Shown: in pieces, positions 45,067 to 55,900 of the stretch | Layout of the letters: each line of letters starts with the position of its first letter | Numbering within the stretch: the first letter of the stretch is position 1 | IMG/VR virus record: IMGVR_UViG_3300020204_000066 | Span: 1 to 64,000 of that record | Reading direction: 5' to 3' (one strand) | Length of the DNA stretch: 64,000 nt | Source of the DNA: a virus | Notes under the pieces: model-generated | Seen by the model: only the letters and a program-made list of their open reading frames with translations | What the model was told of the DNA's origin: nothing | The model's database searches: none | Program-made: the position numbers and the translations under genes

Positions 45067-46887
45067 TTAGAATTCAACTACAAGTTTGATATCTTCAATC
45101 TGGTCTTGAGCTCTGGTAATAGGTCTTCTATTTTCTACGTAAATAACATCGCCAGAATATTTCTCAATTTCTGCTAAAGCAATACCATCTGTGAAAGTCA
45201 TACCGTAGTAAGTTGTAACACCAGCAGTATTATCTGGAAGTGCTGCAATCAGAGATGACGCTCCCACAACATTTTGCTGATTATTTACAAATGCTCTTAC
45301 CTTTCCACTAGCATCAGTGTGCTTTTGTGGAGACTGAATGTACTTTAGAATTCCGTAGTCAATAACACCAGTTGAACTATTGACATATGGCGTCCATGAA
45401 ACTACAGTTCCCTTTGCAATATAAGTTACACCACTTACAGTGTAAGTTTGAGTGATTTCTTCATCAACTTGATAATTTCCACCAGGAGTTTTGATCTTAA
45501 TGCCATTCAGAGAACTTAGAGTACTAGATGTTGCAAAAGTGCTAGTTCCTCTTAGTTTAGGATCTACTAGAAGACCAATTCTTCTGAAATCATTATCTGT
45601 AACAAAATCGCCACTTCCTTCTGCATACTCTAAACGAGTATTGATCATCACTCTCTTTCCACCTAGTTCTAGGATAGGATCTGATCCATGTCCTCCTTGT
45701 GGCGAAATAACTACATCAATAGCACCATTAGTAGCATTATTGTTAGCATCAATGCTGACCTGACCACTTAGGTTTGAACCAGTTAAAGTACTATACCAAA
45801 CAGAGCTTGATGTAATATCAACTTTACCATATTTGTATCCACTACCTCCAGATACCACGTCAATACGTGATAGTTGGTTATTTTCTACAACTAATTTTAC
45901 AATCGCTCCTGTTCCATCACCCTTTACTTCTTGATAGTACGTTCCGTTATCATATCCTGTTCCAGCAGATGTGATCAGAGCAACATTAACCTCTCCATTC
46001 ACTGAAGTTGTACCTCCAGCAATGATGGGAATAAAGTCGGTAGAAACAAATTTCAATACCGAAGAAGTTGGGATGGTGTACATATATCTCCAGATATATG
46101 GTCTCTTACTATCCGATGGTCTTCTTCCAGTGTTTGCATCAGTAGTTTCGATGAAAATATCTGGACCGCCAGCAGTTTTAATTGGTTCTTCAATTGAAAC
46201 TACACCATTTACATCAGTTGGAGTTTGTCCATTATAGAGACACTTGAACACTTGATACTGACTATTCATTATATAAAACTTAGACTCATATAATGATGAT
46301 TTTTGTGTTGCGCCACTAAGTTTTGCGGAAGAATAGTCAGGCTTATACATATCATAAACCTGAGATGACCAGTTATATCTAGTAACTACGTGAATGATGT
46401 CATCATTAGTAACTCTCTTTAGAGCAGTCATGTCATCATATACTTCAAATTTTTCCTCAAGATTGTCGAAAGGAACAATAGGATTGCTGTCAGTTCCAGA
46501 TCTGAAAATACCAGCTTTTGCTTGACCACCGCTAGTATTTCCCTTGATAGTGAGACCTGAAGAGAAAGTTCCTGTTACGTTTGTTAGCAATAGACTTTGT
46601 GGGAAGATTTTCACCACAGTTCCCTTCGCAGTAGCGGAAGCTAGAGAAGATCCTTGATAAACTTGCTCATTAATTTGAAATGATGACAAACTTACATCTG
46701 GAGCATAGTATTCTAGGTAGCTGTTCCACTCATTAGGTCTTCCAATGAAGAAGTACAATCTAGTTCTTTCTGTGCCAGCTTCTGCTGCAGCAGCTGCAGA
46801 AGGAGTGCTAGTAGCAGGTTCTGAAAGAGATTCTACAAATTGTTTTGCGTTAAAAACTCTGAATAAATCAGTAATGATTGCTGACAT
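45067..46887 (-). CDS. gp8: gp8 baseplate wedge protein
   Basis: gp8 is part of the baseplate wedge and binds gp7 and gp10 in T4. The 606-residue product starts SAIITDLFRVFNAKQFVESL and continues TRLYFFIGRPNEWNSYLEYY, and both stretches are family signatures. It also has RRPSDSKRPYIWRYMYTIPT near 245. T4 gp8 is 334 residues; the extra length includes GYDNGTYYQEVKGDGTGAIV-type glycine-tyrosine modules near 305-350 like those in the giants. I chose the ATG at 46887 rather than an upstream one inside gp7, because a double late box lies 29 nt before it. Confidence 0.92.
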   Translation of the reverse strand: MSAIITDLFRVFNAKQFVESLSEPATSTPSAAAAAEAGTERTRLYFFIGRPNEWNSYLEYYAPDVSLSSFQINEQVYQGSSLASATAKGTVVKIFPQSLLLTNVTGTFSSGLTIKGNTSGGQAKAGIFRSGTDSNPIVPFDNLEEKFEVYDDMTALKRVTNDDIIHVVTRYNWSSQVYDMYKPDYSSAKLSGATQKSSLYESKFYIMNSQYQVFKCLYNGQTPTDVNGVVSIEEPIKTAGGPDIFIETTDANTGRRPSDSKRPYIWRYMYTIPTSSVLKFVSTDFIPIIAGGTTSVNGEVNVALITSAGTGYDNGTYYQEVKGDGTGAIVKLVVENNQLSRIDVVSGGSGYKYGKVDITSSSVWYSTLTGSNLSGQVSIDANNNATNGAIDVVISPQGGHGSDPILELGGKRVMINTRLEYAEGSGDFVTDNDFRRIGLLVDPKLRGTSTFATSSTLSSLNGIKIKTPGGNYQVDEEITQTYTVSGVTYIAKGTVVSWTPYVNSSTGVIDYGILKYIQSPQKHTDASGKVRAFVNNQQNVVGASSLIAALPDNTAGVTTYYGMTFTDGIALAEIEKYSGDVIYVENRRPITRAQDQIEDIKLVVEF

Positions 46888-46916
46888 TAGTAATTTCCTT
46901 ATCTCTAAAAGTGATT

Positions 46917-46930
46917 TATTTATATTTATA
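46917..46930 (-). promoter_or_regulatory. Double late promoter box before gp8
   Basis: Two overlapping TATAAATA boxes on the minus strand (46917-46924 and 46923-46930) lie 29 nt before the gp8 start, in the small gap after gp7. Both are exact. Confidence 0.78.
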
Positions 46931-46946
46931 CTGTATAGCAACAGTA

Positions 46947-49900
46947 TTAAACTAATAAACGAATTGTCGTTGTAGCAAAGTTGAATGCCCTGGCAGTACT
47001 TGCAGAACGAGTGCAACCAAATAAAGTGTTATTCAACGCACTAGTGTATGTAATCTCTTCAATACTATTATTTTGAGTATCTGCAAGTAGTAATTTTCCA
47101 CCACCAGCAGGTAATCCTTTATCACTACTTACTAAAATAGTAGATGATATAGTAAATGATGGATTTGATCCATCTACCAAATTCTGCCCAAGTTTAGTCA
47201 TTATAGTAATATCTGATGCATAATTAGATCTAAATCTAGAGGTTTCATTTGTTCCATATACAGATCCAGATCTAATATCAAAATCTTCAATCTTTAAATT
47301 TGGATATAGATTGGAGAAGTAACCAATAGTTTGAGGTACTCCTAAATTAATAACTCTTCCATAACTATCGGTATGTGATGGTTTTTCAGATTGAGTAAAT
47401 TTAATATTTTCAAAAGTCTTTAGAGTATATCCAAGACTTCCTTCAGTGTAAACAACATTAAATCTTTCTGCAGAAGGATAGAAAGCATAATATTTATCAA
47501 TGATACCAGTTGCATAAATTTTATCTACGCTTATAGTTTCTGCATTAATCAACTTAACAAGTTTAATTTCAGCACCAGAAGTCCAAACCATTGTCTGCAT
47601 ATCAAAGTCAACTTCCATTAACTTAGAATTTGCTACTTTTGGTGTTAGAATATCAACTAGTTTTGTTGGTAATTTTTCAATTCTAACCTCAGAAGGAACT
47701 TGAATATTTTTGATATATTTAACAATAGGACTTTGAGGACCAACTTTAGATTTTACATCACGAACAGTAACAATACTTCCAATTTGATTTAATCCAGCAA
47801 GAATTGCAGTAATATTGACACTTATTGGATTTGGAATATTAGGGTCAAAACTACTATACTGTTTACTGTAAGAGATTGAATTTTGATTAGAAATTGTAAA
47901 CTGTCTTCTGTATAGAGGAGATTGTTTTAGAATGTCAAATCCTCTAACAAATAGTACTTCTGGTGGCACCAGATATCCAGCTCCAGTCTTAACAACTTCA
48001 ACATCAATTAATTCTCCTCCCGAAATGACAGCATTTGCTACTGCACCACCCCCAGTTGGAGGTAGTAAAATAACTGATGGATTGATAGAATCACGCTTCT
48101 CTTTATTACGGAAAACTATCAATGGAGTTGTTTCATAATTATATGATTGTGGTTGAGGAACATTTTGTAAATCATTGTAGTAAGTTGATCCTGGAGGATA
48201 TTTCTCAGAATTGATAGTATCTAATAAAATTTCATCACTATTATTGTTGAAGAAATTTTGCAGATCTCTCTTATTAGGAATGATTAAATTAACACCCGCT
48301 TCTTTCAATGATTTTTGAGAAACAAAATATCTGTTGGTGCTTGAAATGTAAGTACGATAATTTTGCTTGAATGGGGTTGTTTCTGTCACAGAATACGAGG
48401 CACCATCTATCGCTGTGGTGTACACTGAAACTGCTCTTTTCGATAGATAATCATTTTTAATAACTGCTTGGAAAATTATTGGACTAGTAGTGTTATTTTC
48501 TACACTATATTGTCTGATGATTGTTCCATTTACAAAATCAGTTTGAAGTGCAGTTGCAATATTATCCAAGAAAATTACTCGATCAATCACCACCTGAGCA
48601 GATGCACCAAAACCTTTGCTAGAGGATGATGTTTGAGATAGATTAATAACTTCTTGATATTCTCTTAAATTAAATGATGTTGTTGGATCTGCAGTTGAAT
48701 TACTTAACAGAGAAGCTTCTGATGGAGCATACAAAACTGTTCTAGGCTCACTTTCTCCATCAATCAGAATTCGATCCCCAGCAGCAATATTGTTATTAAG
48801 AGTGCCCCATTTCTTAGGATATACAATTTCTCTTAAATCTGCATTTTTAGCAGAAGTTGCAGAAGTTGTAGTCGCGGTAAATGCATAACCAAATGAATAA
48901 GGATCAATAACAAAAGCAATTTCTGCGTTGGTAAACAGATATTCATTTCCAATAACTCTATTCAAGAAAATAGAACTTATTTCAATATTTCCATTTGTGG
49001 AATTAACATTGCGTACTTCAGTTGCTACAAAACCTTTTGCAAATGATTCTTGATAACTATTTGCAGTATAAGTTTGACCATTGTATGTGTAAGATTTTAC
49101 GTAGCAATAGAAAATATTTTCAATGCTAGTATTAACGAGAGGAGCAGATAAAGAAATTTGAACTTCTTTGTCATAAAGTTCAGTTTCGGTATTGAATGCA
49201 GAAAATGCTCTTCCAGCGTCTAATCCATAATAATTTAAGATAAAGCATTTTGAACCTTGTCTAGGAGGAACTGAAAATACAATTGTATCTGCTGAAATGA
49301 TGTATGAAAGATTTGGTTTTTGAATTACTCCATCTAATACTACCAATAAAGATTCTGGACCTGGAGCATTAACTGCAACACCAGATCTAGTCAATTTGAA
49401 AATATTTCTACCTGTAGTTTCGTCAAATAGAACTGAAATATCATCTAATTTAAAGTAATTTCCATGAGTAAAAATGTGAACATCTGTGGTCAGATTATTC
49501 TGGGAACTTCTAAATTTCTTAGGCGGTTCTGCAAACTTTATCTTTGCACTACTTACTCCAATTTTAGGAGTATCGTCAATTTCAAAATTAGGGGTAATAG
49601 TAAATGCTGTATCAGGTTCTTGGATAACTCCATCAACATAAACTAATAGAGTAGTATTTTTATTGATATCAATATCAATATCAAATTCTGTAGTTGAGTT
49701 ATCAATATTAAGTGGGAATATTTTATTTGCAATAAATGCAGTTGGTGATGATTTTATACCAAAATTAAGTGGATTATTTAAGTAATTTACAAAAGTACTG
49801 ACAATACTAGTTACTTGAGTTTGATTGCCTGTAAGAACTGGAGTTTGAGTTTTATCAAACAACCAAGTTACTGGTTTGAATGCAATCGTACTTTGATACG

Positions 49901-52900
49901 TAGTTGATGGAGCAGTATTTGTAGAAATTACTGAATTAATAATATCTCTACATTTGTTAATAATACTGATAGTTTGCGCCTTTTCATTAGCAATGAACAG
50001 TATACTACCAAGAGGAACTCCAGTGACATCATCGAATTGAATATACGACTTTAAAACCTCCATGGTTTTTTCAGTTCCTTCGCCAAGAATATCATCCGCA
50101 AATGCAGTTAATATAAAAGAAAGGTCACGCTTGCATTTGTTCCTATCTGGATATACAAATGATGGATTGTTTTGATCAAACCAAGATATTGATTCTTCAA
50201 TCAACCATGATATATTTTCTCTAATAATAGTTGCAGTGAAATTTCTTTCTTCTCTATAGTTTCTTACTTTTTGCAACTTAGTTGCATTTAAAGTAATATC
50301 AACAAATCTTCTAGAAATAGCACCAAATGACTGGCGAATAATTTCACCACTCACGGGATCTGTATACATCTTCGGAGCAGAAGTGAATACTATGGTGCTA
50401 GAATTTGGAAAAACTCTATATGACTTTAATGGAATTTGAGGAACATTGTCAACAGTGACAATTAATTCGTTTTCATTCTGTATAATGAATGGAGCATTTG
50501 TAGAACCATCAATTAATGTAAATGTTGTTCTAGTTCCATCTATTTGTTGTTGTAATGACAGATTTGTAATTTCTAAATCAGGAGTTTTTGCGGATACCGA
50601 TCCAATAGCTCCCTGACCTCTACGTTTCTTTACTTGATTTGTAGATACACTTGAAATCGTAGTTTTTATTGATTTATGTTGTACGATTACTTTATTTTTC
50701 TCGGGATCCCAGAGGTTGATAACCGACACCAAAGTTGCAGAACCATTGTCTATAGTTCTTGTTGGAGTGGTTATTGTTTTAGGTAATAAAGCACTGCCAA
50801 AAGCATCTAATAAAAGTTCTCCAAAATATACAAATCCAGCAGGGTGTATATTTTTCTTGATATATTCTCTCCAGTCATTAATACTAATATTAGAACGAAT
50901 AATATATGAGTAGTCTTGGTAGACTTGACCATCTTGTAGTTTTGTTGATCCTACATTCAGTTTTCCTTTATCACTGAAAAATGTTCCTACGCTATCAGAT
51001 TTTGTATCAACATCAGCAATGAAATCAGAAACCAAAACTTCTTTTACTAGTGCTGTGTTATATTTTGTTTTACCTGAAATATTAAATCCAGATTGAAATT
51101 CTCCAGAAAGAATTTCTACCCTAACAATATTTGAACCATTTCTCCATGATGTAATAATACCAGTAGCAATTTGTACTCCCTGAGCATTGAGTTGACTGAT
51201 CTCTTCTCCACTTACAAAACTGTCATAATTAACATTCTGTAGAATTAGAATTGCTGGGGTTGTAATTTGAGGTTTTAATGTGTAGTCAGTGGTAAATCCT
51301 ACTCCACCTGATAGTAAATTAAATGTTTTTAAAGATCCAATACTTGATCCATAAGCATATACTTTATTATCAGTCTCCAATACTATGATATTTGGAGTTG
51401 ATGAATATTCTTGACCTCCATTAATAATTTGAACTTGTCCTATTCCATTTGTAGGAGTTTTTAGAATATTAAATTCAGCACCAGACCCACTTTGATCAAT
51501 TACAATAATTCTAGGGTTTGAGTATCCAAACCCAGGAGAAATGATATTAATAGATGAAATCTTTTTAGTAGTAGGATTGACCGTGCAAGTAAGACTTGCT
51601 GCATTGATGCCACTCAGGACAATTCCTTCAATGATAGGAACTTTAGTATAATTAAACCCACCATCAACAATATCAATTTTATCAATCAGTCCGATTGCAT
51701 TTACCGATGTTGTAGTATATGAAATTGAAGTAAATCCTTCCTTTGGTGGATTTGAAGGTAATGAATAAAAGATACTATTATTTTCTGCATAAATTACTGT
51801 TTTTTCTCCATCATAAGCATTTGATACTACATCAAATAAGTTTTCAGCATTATTAGCACCAATTAAATAATTCTTTTCTGAATAGAATACACTTTCAGGA
51901 ATTTCTGGAATATTTGATGTGATTAGAGTGTTTGCATCTTTTAATAATCCCAATCCTAGTTTAATCACTACATAAGCACCATTAATTCCTGGTGCAATAT
52001 TGTTTTGATATACCGTTAGTAACTTTGAAGTTCTTTCTGAGTTATTGAAGAACTCTAAGGTGGTATTAGTTAATGAATTATCGCTAAGATCAAATACATA
52101 TTTGTATTTTGGAATTAAAGTAATTTTATTTGTATAATTCCAGTTTGCTTCAATATTTGATACTGTGATATTCTTAAATTCATACTCTAAACGTTCTGCC
52201 TCTGCTATTCTAATCTTTACATTTCTATTGTTATTATCTTGGAAAATTTTCTGGGCAGTTAAGAACGCAGCAGAATAGTTTATACCATATACAACTTCTA
52301 ATTTATTTCCAGTTTTTGATTTGATAAAGAAGTTTTCATTTGTTGTTGTTTGAATTTGAGTATTGAATGATAATGTATAATCAGGTTCAAATAGAGTTAC
52401 TACAGTTTCGTTAAAATGATCCGTTGCAGTAGTATTTGCAGATCCTCTAGAAACAGTTAATGTTCTAGCATTTCTATCAATACCTGTTACAGTAACAGTT
52501 TCAGTTCCTATTTGAATTTTATCATTCAAAACAAAATTATCGGTTGGAAATACTCCAACTTTTGAATTATTTTTTAACTTAATTAATGTATTAGTATTTG
52601 AAAATCCTACATGTAAAATTTTAAATACTGCTCTTGGGAAACTTGGATTATTTTGCTGAGGAGCATTTTGACTGGATGGATCTATAGTTAGTAAAGTGCC
52701 AATTGAATATCCATATCCTTTACTAGTTTCAATAATTTGAATAGATGAAATATTTCCATTTGCATCTACTACAATATTTGCTTTAGCATTGCCAGGAAGT
52801 CCTACCGCACCAGTAGTGGGAGTTGTTAAGTTTTGATTGGAAAATACAAGTTCAACATTATTATAAGTTCCTGGAACATAGGATTCGCCAGAATTAAGAA

Positions 52901-55900
52901 CTTGCAATTTACCTATTCCAGTATCTTCAAGATATGCAATTTTTTTCAATTCAAGAGTGTGAGTATCTAAGTCCGAACCAAATGAAAGAAATTCTATCTT
53001 ATCATAATTTTGAATAGCACCATCTCTTTCTGTGTGAAGAACAAATTTATTCTCATTAATTGCTCTTACGTAATAAACACCGTTATCTTCTAAGGAATAT
53101 GCAGTATTTACTGCAGCAGTTGCAAAGGTGTAATTTATAATTTGAGAATTGTTTCTCTTGTATACAACTGCATCACCATTTTGGAATGGGTGATTTGTGT
53201 AATTAATTTCGCTATTTAAAATATTAAAACTTTCTTTTCCGAAAGAAATTACTTCATATAAAGGATATAGTTCTACCGTTTGATATCTTCTTGCTCTAGT
53301 CAAGTAAGTGGTAGTAGTCAAGGTATCATTAGGTATAGTAGATACGTTGATAGTATCAGTTTCGATTAATCTATGATTTGACGAAGTTGTTAATTTTGCT
53401 ACATTAGCATTAATGGAAGTTAATTTAAATCCATCCGAGAGATTAACGATATTTTCAACCTGTCTGTCTTGAGTATTTTGACCACCAACAATACCACTTA
53501 CAGTTCCACTTGTAGTGAAAACTCCAGTGTTTACTCTAATTTTAATATTTTTCTGTCCAAAAACTGATTCTAGTAAAGTTCCCTCAGCATAGTTTGGATC
53601 ACCGATAGTTCCTTGAACAATACTAATTCCTGCTGAGAAAGTTACAATATTTGATAATTGAATGTCCAGAACATTGTCATTAGTATTAATTACATCAGTA
53701 AGATTAAACGAACCAGATACATTGGTTAAAATTAGTCTATTTGCAAATGCAACATCATTAAACAATACACCAGTAGCATTTGTACTATTCTGAGTTAAAA
53801 TCTTTCCCTTTCCGATAAACACATTTTTATCAGTGATGACTTCAATTATCTTATTTGGATATGCATATTCTAAACTAGTTACTGAAACTCCCTTTACTCT
53901 AGAAACACTAGCGGATGCACCAAATCCATTAGTTCCGCCATTGTCGAAGTAAATTTCATCTCCAACAGAATGATTACTTACAGACTGCTGAACCTCTAAC
54001 TCTGTAACAGAACCAGTGTTGATTTCACCAATTTCAATATCAAGAGATGTACCTGTTTGAGTAATTAGTGAGGTTTTTAATCTATCGACCTGAGAAGGCA
54101 GATATTCATATGTTGCCTTTGAACCAAAGTTAACTTCTGCAGGAACATTTTCATAATACTTTCCAATAACATAAGGATATGCTGGAGTTCCGTTACTTTC
54201 TATAGTAATGAAATAGCAATATCTTCCATTGGGAAAATCTGGAGTAATACAAAATCTTCCATTGTTTTCATCTAAGTCTCCAGATCTAGGCACATAATTA
54301 AAATCTTCTACAAATGATCCCAGAGGATATGTACCAGTAGAAGGTCCGCTAGGTCTTGTTCCATTTCTACTATAACTAGATCTAATCCTAGTGACAGTAG
54401 ACGCTGGATCTAGGGGATTTGAATAAGCATATGGACCGTAAATTGGGTTGCCATCATATGCCCATCCAAGAATAGGAGAGTGAATGCCAGCGAATAATTC
54501 ACTACCTTGACTATCCACGTTATCACTTAATTGCTCTCTTAGAGCAAATGGATTGCTTAGATGACCATACGTAACGGTTCCCATTGCTGTAGTGAATGTA
54601 TAACCTCCAGATACATCTAGACCACTAGAAATTTCAAAATAAAGGTTATTGTTCCACTTAACTGGGTGTGCCAGAGCAGATGCACCATTGCCAGGAGAAA
54701 TAATTTCAATTTTTACAGTCGATGATGAATACCCAGATCCCTCAGAAATTTTCACAAAACCTGTTATAGTTTTGCTTACGGAATTTACTTGTGCTAAGTA
54801 TGATGCACCATTTCCGTTTCCATTTGTATCAGTAATTTTTACAATAGGTGCCTGAGTGTAATATTCACCTGGATTATTAACAACAATATTTGTAATTCTT
54901 CCATTATTCACAACAGCAGTAGCAGTGGCATTTCTTCCACTAGTAATAGTTACATCAGTAACTTGAGTGTATCCAAAACCAGCATTAGTTATTAAAATTT
55001 CATTAACTCTTCCTCCAACCAATACTGCTTTTGCAGTTGCATTACCACTTATGAGCACTACGGGTGGTGTTGTGTATCCAGATCCTTCGTTTGTGACTTG
55101 TATAGAACTAATACCACCATTATATACATAATTTGTGCTAACGTTAGAATATAAAGGAACCCCATTTACCAGTAATCCAATTTCCCCTTGTTTTACGGGA
55201 TATTTTACACCATCAGTTTTCGGAACAAATGGGAATTTTTTTAAGTGCTTATTATCTTCAGGAAATTTTAAAATAAATGGACCGATTTCATAACTAGGAA
55301 ATCCAGAAGAATACACGTAGTAATTTTCATCATCTCTGAATACTGAGGTTACATCAGAAATTGCTTTTGATGTAATATTAACAAGTGTAGCATTGTTTGG
55401 GTCAAATGCTGCAGACTTTGCAACTCCAGTAGGATTTAATTTCCACTTATTAGCAATAACATCATTAGTTTCAAATCCTGGACTTTTAAGAGGTAGAGAA
55501 ATCTGATTGTCGAGATAAGGAATTGAATTGGTTGCACGAATATTCGACACAACACCAAAAATTCTTGCCACTACAGTTTGAGTTTGACCCGTAGTTTCAT
55601 CTACATAAGTTCCCTGTAAAATATTTGTAGAATATACATTATTTCCAGCATCATGCTTAATAGGAATAGTTCCTCTTTCACGAATGATGAATTGATTTAA
55701 TGTTTTGCTAGAATATATGATCTCTTCGCCATTAATGGTAACTTTGCCATTATTAAGAGGAAATCCAATAGTGGAGAATACATTAATAGGATCTCCAGAA
55801 CCAGCTGATGCTGGAAGATCTTCCATTAAAGTTGTTCTAGGAGTTACTTTTAGAACACCAGTTAAACTGTTTACTGCTGCTACTACACTATAGTTATTTC

